Origin: Nicotiana tabacum
Lineage: Eukaryota; Streptophyta; Magnoliopsida; Solanales; Solanaceae
Assembly (NCBI RefSeq): GCF_000715075.1
Contig: NC_134103.1
Location: 74,215,519-74,279,518 of the forward strand
Direction of reading: 5' to 3'
DNA: 64,000 nucleotides
Shown one piece after another: positions 12,601 to 27,600 of the stretch; position 1 is the first letter of the stretch, and every line of letters begins with the position of its first letter. The translations under genes were made by a program, and so were the position numbers. The notes under the pieces were generated by a model. That model did no database searches and had not been told where the DNA came from. It saw nothing but the letters and a program-made list of their open reading frames with translations.

Positions 12601-15600
12601 TAAGTCATCAGACGCCCACCAGGAGAACGAGGGAATTCATTTCAAGTTTTAAGTCATTAGGCGCACACCTGGAGAATGAGTGAATTTATTTCAAGTTTAA
12701 GTCAGTCGCAGGCACCCACCTGGAGAATGAGGGAATTTATTTCAAGTTTTAAGTCATCAGGCGCCCACCTGGAGAACGAGAGAATTTATTTCAAGTTTTA
12801 AGTCATCAGGCACCCACCTAGAAAATGAGGGAATTTATTTTAAGTTTTAAGTCATCAGGTGCCCACATGGAGAACGAGGGAATTTATTTCAAGTTTAAGT
12901 CATCAGGCACCCACCTGGAGAATGAGGGAATTTATTTCAAGTTTTATGTCATCAGGCGCCTACCTGGAAAACGAGGGAATTTATTTCAAGTTTTAAGTCA
13001 TCAGGCGCCCACCTGGAGAACGAGGGAATTTGTTTTAAGTTTTAAGTCATCAGGCTCCCACCTGGAGAACGAGGGAATTTATTCAAAGTTTTAAGTCATT
13101 AGGCACCCACCTTGAGAACGAGGAAATTCATTTTAAGTTTAAGTCATCAGGCACCCACCTGGAGAACGAGGGAATATATTTCAAGTTTTAAGTCATCAGG
13201 TGCCCACCTGGAGAACGAGGGAATTCATTTCAAGTTTAAGTCAGTCGCAGGCACCCACCTGGAGAATGTGGAAATTCATTTCAAGTTCAAGGCATTAGCA
13301 GGCACCCACCTGGAGAATGAGGGAATTCATTTTAAGTTTCTAGTCATTAGCAGGCGCCCACCTGGAGAACGAGGAAATTTATTTTAAGTTTTTAGTCATC
13401 AAGCACCCACCTTGAGAACGAGGGAATTCATTTCACGTTTTAAGTCATCAGGCGCCCACCTAAAGAACGAGGAAATTTATTTCAAATTTTTAATCATCAC
13501 GCGCCCACCTGGAGAACGAGGGAATTTATTTCATGTTTTAAGTCGTCAGGCGCCCACCTGGAGAACGGGGAATTTATTTCAAGTTTTAAGTTATCAGGCG
13601 CCAACCTGGAGAACGGGGGAATTTATTTCGTGTTTTAAGTCATCAGGCACCCACCTGGAGAACGAGGGAATTTATTTCAAGTTTTAAGTCATCAGGAGCC
13701 CGCCTGGAGAACGAGGGAATTCATTTCAAGTTTTAAGTCATCAGGCGCCCACCTGGAGAACGAGGGAATTTATTTCAAGTTTTAAGTCATCAGGCGGCTA
13801 CCTGGCGAACGATGGAATTTATTTCAAGTTTTAAGTCATCAGGCGCCCACCTAGAGAACAAGGGAATTTATTCCAAGTTTTAAGTCATCAGGCGCCCACC
13901 TGGAGAATGTGGGAATTCATTTCAAGATTTAAGTCATCAAGCGCCCACCTGGAGAACGAGGAAATTTATTTCAAGTTTTAAGTCATCAGGCGCCCACCTG
14001 AAAAACGAGGGAATTCATTTCAAGTTTAAGTCAGTCACAGGCGCCCACCTGGAGAATGTGGAAATTCATGCCAAGTTCTAGGCATTAGCAGGCGCCCACC
14101 TGGAGAATGAGGGAATTCATTTTAAGTTTCTAGTCATTAGCAGGCGCCCACCTGGAGAACGAGGTAATTTATTTCAAGTTTTTAGCCATCAGGCACCCAC
14201 CTTGAGAACGAGAGAATTCATTTCAAGTTTTAAGTCATCAAGCGCCCACCTGGAGAATGAGGGAATTTATTTCAAGTTTTAAGTCATCAGGCGCCCACCT
14301 AGAGAACGAGGGAATTTATTTCAAGTATTAAGTCATCACGCGCCCACCTGGAGAACGAGGGAATTTATTTCAAGTTTTAAGTCATCAAGCGCCCACCTGG
14401 AGAACAAGGAAATTTATTTCAAGTTTTAAGTCATCAGGTGCCCACCTGGAGAATGGGAGAATTTATTTCAAGTTTTAAGTCATCAGGCACCCACCTAGAG
14501 AACGAGGGAATTTATTTCATGTTTTAAGTCATCAGGCGCCCTCCTGGAGAATGAGGGATTTTATTTCAAGTTTTAAGTCATCAGGCGCCCACCTGGAGAA
14601 CGAGGGAATTCATTTCAAGTTTTAACTCATTAGGCGCCCACCTGGAGAACGAGTGAATTTATTTCAAGTTTATGTCAGTCGCAGGCGCCCACCTGGAGAA
14701 TGAGGGAATTTATTTCATGTTTTAAGTTATCAGGTGCCCACCTGGAGAACGAGGGAATTTATTTCAAGTTTTAAGCCATCAGGCACCCACCTGGAGAACG
14801 AGAGAATTTATTTCAAGTTTTAAGTCATCAGGCGCCCACCTGGAGAACGAGAGAATTTATTTCAAGTTTTAAGTCATCAGGCACCCACCTGGAAAATGAG
14901 GGAATTTATTTTAAGTTTTAAGTCATCAGGCGCCCACCTGGAGAACGAGGGAATTTATTTCAAGTTTAAGTCAGTCGCAGGCGCCCACCTGGAGAATGAG
15001 GGAATTTATTTCAAGTTTTAAGTCATCAGGTGCCCACCTGGAGAACGAGGGAATTTATTTCAAGATTTAAGCCATCAGGCACCCAACTGGAGAACGAGGG
15101 AATTTATTTCAAGTTTTAAGTCATTAGGCGCCCACCTGGAGAACGAGAGAATTTATTTCAAGTTTTAAGTCATCCGGCACCCAGCTGGAAAATGAGTGAA
15201 TTTATTTTAAGTTTTAAGTCATCAGGCGCCCACCTGGAGAACGAGGGTATTTATTTCAAGTTTTAAGTCATCAGGTGCCCACCTGGAGAACGAGAGAATT
15301 TATTTCAAGTTTTAAGTCATCAGGCGCCCACATGGAAAATGAGGGAATTTATTTTAAGTTTTAAGTCATCAGGCGCCCACCTGGAGAACGAGGGAATTTA
15401 TTTCAAGTTTAAGTCATCAGGCGCCCACCTAGAGAACGAGGGAATTTATTTCAAGTTTTAAGTCATCAGGTGCCCACCTGGAAAACGAGGGAATTTATTT
15501 CAAGTTTTAAGTCATCAGGCGCCCACCTGGAGAACGAGGGAATTTGTTTTAAGTTTTAAGTCATCAGGCTCCCACCTGGAGAACGAGGGAATTTATTTCA

Positions 15601-18600
15601 AGTTTTAAGTCATCAGGCACCCACCTTGAGAACGAGGAAATTCATTTAAAGTTTAAGTCATCAGGCGCCCACCTGGAGAACGAGGGAATATATTTCAAGT
15701 TTTAAGTCATCAGGTGCCCACCTGGAGAACGAGGGAATTCATTTCAAGTTTAAGTCAGTCGCAGGCACCCACCTGGAGAATATGGAAATTCATTTCAAGT
15801 TCAAGGCATTAGCAGGCACCCACCTGGAGAATGAGGGAATTCATTTTAAGTTTCTAGTCATTAGCAGGCGCCCACCTGGAGAACGAGGAAATTTATTTCA
15901 AGTTTTTAGTCATCAAGCACCCACCTTGAGAACGAGGGAATTCATTTCAAGTTTTAAGTCATCAGGTGCCCACCTAGAGAACGAGGGAATTTATTTCAAA
16001 TTTTAAATCATCACGCGCCCACCTAGAGAACGAGGTAATTTATTTGAAGTTTTTAGTCATCAGGCACCCACCTTGTGAACGAGAGAATTCATTTCAAGTT
16101 TTAAGTCATCAAGCGCCCACCTGGAGAATGAGGGCATTTATTTCAAGTTTTAAGTCATCAGGCGCCCACATAGAGACCGAGGGAATTTATTTCAAGTTTC
16201 AAGTCATCACGCGCCCACCTGGAGAACGAGGAAATTTATTTCAAGTTTTAAGTCATCAGCCGCCCACCTGGAGAACAAGGAAATTTATTTCCTGTTTTAA
16301 GTCATCTGGTGCCCACCTGGAGAATGGGGGAATTTATTTTAAGTTTTAAGTCATCAGGCGCCCACTTAGAGAACGAGGGAATTTATTTCATGTTTTAAGT
16401 CATCAGGCGCCCACCTGGAGAACGAGGGATTTTATTTCAAGTTTTAAGTTATCAGGCGCCCACCTGGAGAACGAGGGAATTCATTTCAAGTTTTAAGTCA
16501 TTAGGCGCCCACCTGGAGAATGAGTGAATTTATTTCAAGTTTAAGTCAGTCGCAGGCGCCCACCTGGTGAATGAGGGAATTTATTTCAAGTTTTAAGTCA
16601 TCAGGTGCCCACCTAGAGAACGAGGGAATTTATTTCAAGTTTTAAGCCATCAGGCACCCACCTGGAGAACGAGGAAATTTATTTCAAGTTTTAAGTCATC
16701 AGGCGCCCACCTGGAGAACAAGGAAATTTATTTCAAGTTTTAAGTCATCAGGTGCCCACCTGGAGAACGGGGAAATTTATTTCAAGTTTTAAGTCATCAG
16801 GCGCCCACTTAGAGAACGAGGGAATTTATTTCATGTTTTAAGTCATCAGGCGCCCACCTGGAGAACGAGGGATTTTATTTCAAGTTTTAAGTCATCAGGC
16901 GCCTACCAGGAGAACGAGGGAATTCATTTCAAGTTTTAAGTCATTAGGCGCCCACCTGGAGAATGAGTGAATTTATTTCAAGTTTAAGTCAGTCGCAGGC
17001 GCCCACCTGGAGAATGAAGGAATTTATTTCAAGTTTTAAGTCATCAGGCGCCCACCTGGAGAACGAGAGAATTTATTTCAAGTTTTAAGTCATCAGGCAC
17101 CCACCTAGAAAATGAGGGAATTTATTTTATGTTTTAAGTCATCAGGCGCCCACATGGAGAACGAGGGAATTTATTTCAAGTTTAAGTCATCAGGCACCCA
17201 CCTGGAGAATAAGGGAATTTATTTCAAGTTTTAAGTCATCAGGCGCCCACCTGGAAAACGAGGGAATTTATTTCAAGTTTTAAGTCATCAGGCGCCCACC
17301 TGGAGAACGAGGGAATTTGTTTTAAGTTTTAAGTCATCAGGCTCCCACCTGGAGAACGAGGGAATTTATTCAAAGTTTTAAGTCATCAGGCACCCACCTT
17401 GAGAACGACGAAATTCATTTTAAGTTTAAGTCATCAGGCACCCACCTGGAGAACGAGGGAATATATTTCAAGTTTTAAGTCATCAGGTGCCCACCTGGAG
17501 AACGAGGGAATTCATTTCAAGTTTAAGTCAGTCGCAGGCACCCACCTGGAGAATGTGGAAATTCATTTCAAGTTCAAGGCATTAGCAGGCACCCACCTGG
17601 AGAATGAGGGAATTCATTTTAAGTTTCTAGTCATTAGCAGGCGCCCACCTGGAGAACGAGGAAATTTATTTTAAGTTTTTAGTCATCAAGCACCCACCTT
17701 GAGAACGAGGGAATTCATTTCAAGTTTTAAGTCATCATGCGCCCACCTAGAGAACGAGGGAATTTATTTCAAATTTTTAATCATCACGTGCCCACCTGGA
17801 GAACGAGGGAATTTATTTCATGTTTTAAGTCATCAGGCGCCCACCTGGAGAACGGGGAATTTATTTCAAGTTTTAAGTTATCAGGCGCCCCACTGGAGAA
17901 CGGGGGAATTTATTTCGTGTTTTAAGTCATCAGGCACCCACCTGGAGAACGAGGGAATTTATTTCAAGTTTTAAGTCATCAGGCGCCCGCCTGGAGAACG
18001 AGGGAATTCATTTCAAGTTTTAAGTCATCAGGCGCCCACCTGGAGAACGAGGGAATCTATTTCAAGTTTTAAGTCATCAGGCGGCTACCTGGCGAACGAT
18101 GGAATTTATTTCAAGTTTTAAGTCATCAGGCGCCCACCTAGAGAACAAGGGAATTTATTCCAAGTTTTAAGTCATCAGGCGCCCACCTGGAGAATGTGGG
18201 AATTCATTTCAAGATTTAAGTCATCAAGCGCCCACCTGGAGAACGAGGAAATTTATTTCAAGTTTTAAGTCATCAGGCGCCCACCTGAAAAACGAGGGAA
18301 TTCATTTCAAGTTTAAGTCAGACACAGGCGCCCACCTGGAGAATGTGGAAATTCATGTCAAGTTCTAGGCATTAGCAGGCGGCCACCTGGAGAATGAGGG
18401 AATTCATTTTAAGTTTCTAGTCATTAGCAGGCGCCCACCTGGAGAACGAGGTAATTTATTTCAAGTTTTTAGCCATCAGGCACCCACCTTGAGAACGAGA
18501 GAATTCATTTCAAGTTTTAAGTCATCAAGCGCCCACCTGGAGAATGAGGGAATTTATTTCAAGTTTTAAGTCATCAGGCGCCCACCTAGAGAACGAGGGA

Positions 18601-21600
18601 ATTTATTTCAAGTTTTAAGTCATCACGCGCCCACCTGGAGAACGAGGGAATTTATTTCAAGTTTTAAGTCATCAGGCGCCCACCTGGAGAACAAGGAAGT
18701 TTATTTCAAGTTATAAGTCATCAGGTGCCCACCTGGAGAACGGGGGAATTTATTTCAAGTTTTAAGTCATCAGGCACCCACCTAGAGAACGAGGGAATTT
18801 ATTTCATGTTTTAAGTCATCAGGCGCCCTCCTGGAGAATGAGGGATTTTATTTCAAGTTTTAAGTCATCAGGCGCCCACCTGGAGAACGAGGGAATTCAT
18901 TTCAAGTTTTAACTCATTAGGCGCCCACCTGGAGAACGAGTGAATTTATTTCAAGTTTAAGTCAGTCGCAGGCGCCCACCTAGAGAATGAGGGAATTTAT
19001 TTCATGTTTTAAGTTATCAGGTGCCCACCTGGAGAACGAGAGAATTTATTTCAAGTTTTAAGCCATCAGGCACCCACCTGGAGAACGAGAGAATTTATTT
19101 CAAGTTTTAAGTCATCAGGCGCCCACCTGGAGAACGAGAGAATTTATTTCAAGTTTTAAGTCATCAGGCACCCACCTGGAAAATGAGAGAATTTATTTTA
19201 AGTTTTAAGTCATCAGGCGCCCACCTGGAGAACGAGGGAATTTATTTCAAGTTTAAGTCAGTCGCAGGCGCCCACCTGGAGAATGAGGGAATTTATTTCA
19301 AGTTTTAAGTCATCAGGTGCCCACCTGGAGAACGAGGGAATTTATTTCAAGATTTAAGCCATCAGGCACCCAACTGGAGAACGAGGGAATTTATTTCAAG
19401 TTTTAAGTCATTAGGCGCCCACCTGGAGAACGAGAGAATTTATTTCAAGTTTTAAGTCATCCGGCACCCAGCTGGAAAATGAGTGAATTTATTTTAAGTT
19501 TTAAGTCATCAGGCGCCCACCTGGAGAACGAGGGTATTTATTTCAAGTTAAAGTCATCAAGGCGCCCACCTGGAGAACGAGGGAATTTATTTCAAGTTTT
19601 AAGTCATCAGGCGCCCACCTGGAGAACGAGGGAATTTATTTCAAGTTTTAAGTCATCAGGCGCCCACCTGGAGAACGAGGGAATTTGTTTTAAGTTTTAA
19701 GTCATCAGGCGCCCACCTGGAGAACGAGGGAATTTATTCCAAGTTTTAAGTTATCAGGCACCCACCTTGAGAACGAGGAAATTCATTTTAAGTTTAAGTC
19801 ATCAGGCGCCCACTTGGAGAACGAGGGAATATATTTCAAGTTTTAAGTCATCAGGTGCCCACCTGGAGAACGAGGGAATCTATTTCAAGTTTTAAGTCAT
19901 CAGGCGCCCACCTGGAGAACAAGGGAATTTATTTCATGTTTTAAGTCATTTCAAATTCTAGGCATTAGCAGGCGCCCACCTGGAGAATGAGGGAATTCAT
20001 TTTAAGTTTCTAGTCATTAGCAGGCGCCCACCTAGAGAACGAGGTAATTTATTTGAAGTTTTTAGTCATCAGGCACCCACCTTGGGATCGAGAGAATTCA
20101 TTTAGAGTTTTAAGTCATCAAGCGCCCACCTGGAGAACGAGGGATTTTATTTCAAGTTTTAAGTCATCAGGCGCCCACCTAGAAAACGAGGGAATTCATT
20201 TCAAGTTTTAAGTCATTAGGCGCCCACCTAGAGAATGAGTGAATTTATTTCAAATTTAAGTCAGCCGCAGGCGCCCACCTGGAGAATGAGGGAATTTATT
20301 TCAAGTTTTAAGTCATCAGGTGCCTACCTGGAGAACGAGGGAATTTATTTCAAGTTTTAAGCCATCAGGCACCCACCTGGAGAACGAGGAAATTTATTTC
20401 AAGTTTTAAGTCATCAGGCGCCCACCTGGAGAACAAGGAAATTTATTTCAAGTTTTAAGTCATCAGGCGCCCACTTAGAGAACGAGGGAATTTATTTCAT
20501 GTTTTAAGTCATCAGGCGCCCACCTGGAGAACGAGGGATTTTATTTCAAGTTTTAAGTCATCAGACGCCCACCAGGAGAACGAGGGAATTCATTTCAAGT
20601 TTTAAGTCATTAGGCGCCCACCTGGAGAATGAGTGAATTTATTTCAAGTTTAAGTCAGTCGCAGGCACCCACCTGGAGAATGAGGGAATTTATTTCAAGT
20701 TTTAAGTCATCAGGCGCCCACCTGGAGAACGAGAGAATTTATTTCAAGTTTTAAGTCATCAGGCACCCACCTAGAAAATGAGGGAATTTATTTTAAGTTT
20801 TAAGTCATCAGGTGCCCACATGGAGAACGAGGGAATTTATTTCAAGTTTAAGTCATCAGGCACCCACCTGGAGAATGAGGGAATTTATTTCAAGTTTTAT
20901 GTCATCAGGCGCCTACCTGGAAAACGAGGGAATTTATTTCAAGTTTTAAGTCATCAGGCGCCCACCTGGAGAACGAGGGAATTTGTTTTAAGTTTTAAGT
21001 CATCAGGCTCCCACCTGGAGAACGAGGGAATTTATTCAAAGTTTTAAGTCATTAGGCACCCACCTTGAGAACGAGGAAATTCATTTTAAGTTTAAGTCAT
21101 CAGGCACCCACCTGGAGAACGAGGGAATATATTTCAAGTTTTAAGTCATCAGGTGCCCACCTGGAGAACGAGGGAATTCATTTCAAGTTTAAGTCAGTCG
21201 CAGGCACCCACCTGGAGAATGTGGAAATTCATTTCAAGTTCAAGGCATTAGCAGGCACCCACCTGGAGAATGAGGGAATTCATTTTAAGTTTCTAGTCAT
21301 TAGCAGGCGCCCACCTGGAGAACGAGGAAATTTATTTTAAGTTTTTAGTCATCAAGCACCCACCTTGAGAACGAGGGAATTCATTTCAAGTTTTAAGTCA
21401 TCAGGCGCCCACCTAGAGAACGAGGAAATTTATTTCAAATTTTTAATCATCACGCGCCCACCTGGAGAACGAGGGAATTTATTTCATGTTTTAAGTCGTC
21501 AGGCGCCCACCTGGAGAACGGGGAATTTATTTCAAGTTTTAAGTTATCAGGCGCCAACCTGGAGAACGGGGGAATTTATTTCGTGTTTTAAGTCATCAGG

Positions 21601-24600
21601 CACCCACCTGGAGAACGAGGGAATTTATTTCAAGTTTTAAGTCATCAGGAGCCCGCCTGGAGAACGAGGGAATTCATTTCAAGTTTTAAGTCATCAGGCG
21701 CCCACCTGGAGAACGAGGGAATTTATTTCAAGTTTTAAGTCATCAGGCGGCTACCTGGCGAACGATGGAATTTATTTCAAGTTTTAAGTCATCAGGCGCC
21801 CACCTAGAGAACAAGGGAATTTATTCCAAGTTTTAAGTCATCAGGCGCCCACCTGGAGAATGTGGGAATTCATTTCAAGATTTAAGTCATCAAGCGCCCA
21901 CCTGGAGAACGAGGAAATTTATTTCAAGTTTTAAGTCATCAGGCGCCCACCTGAAAAACGAGGGAATTCATTTCAAGTTTAAGTCAGTCACAGGCGCCCA
22001 CCTGGAGAATGTGGAAATTCATGCCAAGTTCTAGGCATTAGCAGGCGCCCACCTGGAGAATGAGGGAATTCATTTTAAGTTTCTAGTCATTAGCAGGCGC
22101 CCACCTGGAGAACGAGGTAATTTATTTCAAGTTTTTAGCCATCAGGCACCCACCTTGAGAACGAGAGAATTCATTTCAAGTTTTAAGTCATCAAGCGCCC
22201 ACCTGGAGAATGAGGGAATTTATTTCAAGTTTTAAGTCATCAGGCGCCCACCTAGAGAACGAGGGAATTTATTTCAAGTATTAAGTCATCACGCGCCCAC
22301 CTGGAGAACGAGGGAATTTATTTCAAGTTTTAAGTCATCAAGCGCCCACCTGGAGAACAAGGAAATTTATTTCAAGTTTTAAGTCATCAGGTGCCCACCT
22401 GGAGAATGGGAGAATTTATTTCAAGTTTTAAGTCATCAGGCACCCACCTAGAGAACGAGGGAATTTATTTCATGTTTTAAGTCATCAGGCGCCCTCCTGG
22501 AGAATGAGGGATTTTATTTCAAGTTTTAAGTCATCAGGCGCCCACCTGGAGAACGAGGGAATTCATTTCAAGTTTTAACTCATTAGGCGCCCACCTGGAG
22601 AACGAGTGAATTTATTTCAAGTTTATGTCAGTCGCAGGCGCCCACCTGGAGAATGAGGGAATTTATTTCATGTTTTAAGTTATCAGGTGCCCACCTGGAG
22701 AACGAGGGAATTTATTTCAAGTTTTAAGCCATCAGGCACCCACCTGGAGAACGAGAGAATTTATTTCAAGTTTTAAGTCATCAGGCGCCCACCTGGAGAA
22801 CGAGAGAATTTATTTCAAGTTTTAAGTCATCAGGCACCCACCTGGAAAATGAGGGAATTTATTTTAAGTTTTAAGTCATCAGGCGCCCACCTGGAGAACG
22901 AGGGAATTTATTTCAAGTTTAAGTCAGTCGCAGGCGCCCACCTGGAGAATGAGGGAATTTATTTCAAGTTTTAAGTCATCAGGTGCCCACCTGGAGAACG
23001 AGGGAATTTATTTCAAGATTTAAGCCATCAGGCACCCAACTGGAGAACGAGGGAATTTATTTCAAGTTTTAAGTCATTAGGCGCCCACCTGGAGAACGAG
23101 AGAATTTATTTCAAGTTTTAAGTCATCCGGCACCCAGCTGGAAAATGAGTGAATTTATTTTAAGTTTTAAGTCATCAGGCGCCCACCTGGAGAACGAGGA
23201 AATTTATTTCAAGTTTTAAGTCATCAGGTGCCCACCTGGAGAACGAGAGAATTTATTTCAAGTTTTAAGTCATCAGGCGCCCACATGGAAAATGAGGGAA
23301 TTTATTTTAAGTTTTAAGTCATCAGGCGCCCACCTGGAGAACGAGGGAATTTATTTCAAGTTTAAGTCATCAGGCGCCCACCTGGAGAACGAGGGAATTT
23401 ATTTCAAGTTTTAAGTCATCAGGCGCCCACCTGGAAAACGAGGGAATTTATTTCAAGTTTTAAGTCATCAGGCGCCCACCTGGAGAACGAGGGAATTTGT
23501 TTTAAGTTTTAAGTCATCAGGCTCCCACCTGGAGAACGAGGGAATTTATTTCAAGTTTTAAGTCATCAGGCACCCACCTTGAGAACGAGGAAATTCATTT
23601 AAAGTTTAAGTCATCAGGCGCCCACCTGGAGAACGAGGGAATATATTTCAAGTTTTAAGTCATCAGGTGCCCACCTGGAGAATGAGGGAATTCATTTTAA
23701 GTTTAAGTCAGTCGCAGGCACCCACCTGGAGAATATGGAAATTCATTTCAAGTTCAAGGCATTAGCAGGCACCCACCTGGAGAATGAGGGAATTCATTTT
23801 AAGTTTCTAGTCATTAGCAGGCGCCCACCTGGAGAACGAGGAAATTTATTTCAAGTTTTTAGTCATCAAGCACCCACCTTGAGAACGAGGGAATTCATTT
23901 CAAGTTTTAAGTCATCAGGTGCCCACCTAGAGAACGAGGGAATTTATTTCAAATTTTAAATCATCACGCGCCCACCTAGAGAACGAGGTAATTTATTTGA
24001 AGTTTTTAGTCATCAGGCACCCACCTTGTGAACGAGAGAATTCATTTCAAGTTTTAAGTCATCAAGCGCCCACCTGGAGAATGAGGGCATTTATTTCAAG
24101 TTTTAAGTCATCAGGCGCCCACATAGAGACCGAGGGAATTTATTTCAAGTTTCAAGTCATCACGCGCCCACCTGGAGAACGAGGAAATTTATTTCAAGTT
24201 TTAAGTCATCAGGCGCCCACCTGGAGAACAAGGAAATTTATTTCATGTTTTAAGTCATCTGGTGCCCACCTGGAGAATGGGGGAATTTATTTTAAGTTTT
24301 AAGTCATCAGGCGCCCACTTAGAGAACGAGGGAATTTATTTCATGTTTTAAGTCATCAGGCGCCCACCTGGAGAACGAGGGATTTTATTTCAAGTTTTAA
24401 GTCATCAGGCGCCCACCTGGAGAACGAGGGAATTCATTTCAAGTTTTAAGTCATTAGGCGCCCACCTGGAGAATGAGTGAATTTATTTCAAGTTTAAGTC
24501 AGTCGCAGGCGCCCACCTGGTGAATGAGGGAATTTATTTCAAGTTTTAAGTCATCAGGTGCCCACCTAGAGAACGCGGGAATTTATTTCAAGTTTTAAGC

Positions 24601-27600
24601 CATCAGGCACCCACCTGGAGAACGAGGAAATTTATTTCAAGTTTTAAGTCATCAGGCGCCCACCTGGAGAACAAGGAAATTTATTTCAAGTTTTAAGTCA
24701 TCAGGTGCCCACCTGGAGAACGGGGAAATTTATTTCAAGTTTTAAGTCATCAGGCGCCCACTTAGAGAACGAGGGAATTTATTTCATGTTTTAAGTCATC
24801 AGGCGCCCACCTGGAGAACGAGGGATTTTATTTCAAGTTTTAAGTCATCAGGCGCCCACCAGGAGAACGAGGGAATTCATTTCAAGTTTTAAGTCATTAG
24901 GCGCCCACCTGGAGAATGAGTGAATTTATTTCAAGTTTAAGTCAGTCGCAGGCGCCCACCTGGAGAATGAAGGAATTTATTTCAAGTTTTAAGTCATCAG
25001 GCGCCCACCTGGAGAACGAGAGAATTTATTTCAAGTTTTAAGTCATCAGGCACCCACCTAGAAAATGAGGGAATTTATTTTATGTTTTAAGTCATCAGGC
25101 GCCCACATGGAGAACGAGGGAATTTATTTCAAGTTTAAGTCATCAGGCACCCACCTGGAGAATAAGGGAATTTATTTCAAGTTTTAAGTCATCAGGCGCC
25201 CACCTGGAAAACGAGGGAATTTATTTCAAGTTTTAAGTCATCAGGCGCCCACCTGGAGAACGAGGGAATTTGTTTTAAGTTTTAAGTCATCAGGCTCCCA
25301 CCTGGAGAACGAGGGAATTTATTCAAAGTTTTAAGTCATCAGGCACCCACCTTGAGAACGACGAAATTCATTTTAAGTTTAAGTCATCAGGCACCCACCT
25401 GGAGAACGAGGGAATATATTTCAAGTTTTAAGTCATCAGGTGCCCACCTGGAGAACGAGGGAATTCATTTCAAGTTTAAGTCAGTCGCAGGCACCCACCT
25501 GGAGAATGTGGAAATTCATTTCAAGTTCAAGGCATTAGCAGGCACCCACCTGGAGAATGAGGGAATTCATTTTAAGTTTCTAGTCATTAGCAGGCGCCCA
25601 CCTGGAGAACGAGGAAATTTATTTTAAGTTTTTAGTCATCAAGCACCCACCTTGAGAACGAGGGAATTCATTTCAAGTTTTAAGTCATCATGCGCCCACC
25701 TAGAGAACGAGGGAATTTATTTCAAATTTTTAATCATCACGTGCCCACCTGGAGAACGAGGGAATTTATTTCATGTTTTAAGTCATCAGGCGCCCACCTG
25801 GAGAACGGGGAATTTATTTCAAGTTTTAAGTTATCAGGCGCCCCACTGGAGAACGGGGGAATTTATTTCGTGTTTTAAGTCATCAGGCACCCACCAGGAG
25901 AACGAGGGAATTTATTTCAAGTTTTAAGTCATCAGGCGCCCGCCTGAAGAACGAGGGAATTCATTTCAAGTTTTAAGTCATCAGGCGCCCACCTGGAGAA
26001 CGAGGGAATTTATTTCAAGTTTTAAGTCATCAGGCGGCTACCTGGCGAACGATGGAATTTATTTCAAGTTTTAAGTCATCAGGCGCCCACCTAGAGAACA
26101 AGGGAATTTATTCCAAGTTTTAAGTCATCAGGCGCCCACCTGGAGAATGTGGGAATTCATTTCAAGATTTAAGTCATCAAGCGCCCACCTGGAGAACGAG
26201 GAAATTTATTTCAAGTTTTAAGTCATCAGGCGCCCACCTGAAAAACGAGGGAATTCATTTCAAGTTTAAGTCAGACACAGGCGCCCACCTGGAGAATGTG
26301 GAAATTCATGTCAAGTTCTAGGCATTAGCAGGCGGCCACCTGGAGAATGAGGGAATTCATTTTAAGTTTCTAGTCATTAGCAGGCGCCCACCTGGAGAAC
26401 GAGGTAATTTATTTCAAGTTTTTAGCCATCAGGCACCCACCTTGAGAACGAGAGAATTCATTTCAAGTTTTAAGTCATCAAGCGCCCACCTGGAGAATGA
26501 GGGAATTTATTTCAAGTTTTAAGTCATCAGGCGCCCACCTAGAGAACGAGGCAATTTATTTCAAGTTTTAAGTCGTCATGCGCCCACCTGGAGAACGAGG
26601 GAATTTATTTCAAGTTTTAAGTCATCAGGCGCCCACCTGGAGAACAAGGAAGTTTATTTCAAGTTTTAAGTCATCAGGTGCCCACCTGGAGAACAGGGGA
26701 ATTTATTTCAAGTTTTAAGTCATCAGGCACCCACCTAGAGAACGAGGGAATTTATTTCATGTTTTAAGTCATCAGGCGCCCTCCTGGAGAATGAGGGATT
26801 TTATTTCAAGTTTTAAGTCATCAGGCGCCCACCTGGAGAACGAGGGAATTCATTTCAAGTTTTAACTCATTAGGCGCCCACCTGGAGAACGAGTGAATTT
26901 ATTTCAAGTTTAAGTCAGTCGCAGGCGCCCACCTAGAGAATGAGGGAATTTATTTCATGTTTTAAGTTATCAGGTGCCCACCTGGAGAACGAGAGAATTT
27001 ATTTCAAGTTTTAAGCCATCAGGCACCCACCTGGAGAACGAGAGAATTTATTTCAAGTTTTAAGTCATCAGGCGCCCACCTGGAGAACGAGAGAATTTAT
27101 TTCAAGTTTTAAGTCATCAGGCACCCACCTGGAAAATGAGAGAATTTATTTTAAGTTTTAAGTCATCAGGCGCCCACCTGGAGAACGAGGGAATTTATTT
27201 CAAGTTTAAGTCAGTCGCAGGCGCCCACCTGGAGAATGAGGGAATTTATTTCAAGTTTTAAGTCATCAGGTGCCCACCTGGAGAACGAGGGAATTTATTT
27301 CAAGATTTAAGCCATCAGGCACCCAACTGGAGAACGAGGGAATTTATTTCAAGTTTTAAGTCATTAGGCGCCCACCTGGAGAACGAGAGAATTTATTTCA
27401 AGTTTTAAGTCATCCGGCACCCAGCTGGAAAATGAGTGAATTTATTTTAAGTTTTAAGTCATCAGGCGCCCACCTGGAGAACGAGGGTATTTATTTCAAG
27501 TTAAAGTCATCAGGCGCCCACCTGGAGAACGAGGGAATTTATTTCAAGTTTTAAGTCATCAGGCGCCCACCTGGAGAACGAGGGAATTTATTTCAAGTTT

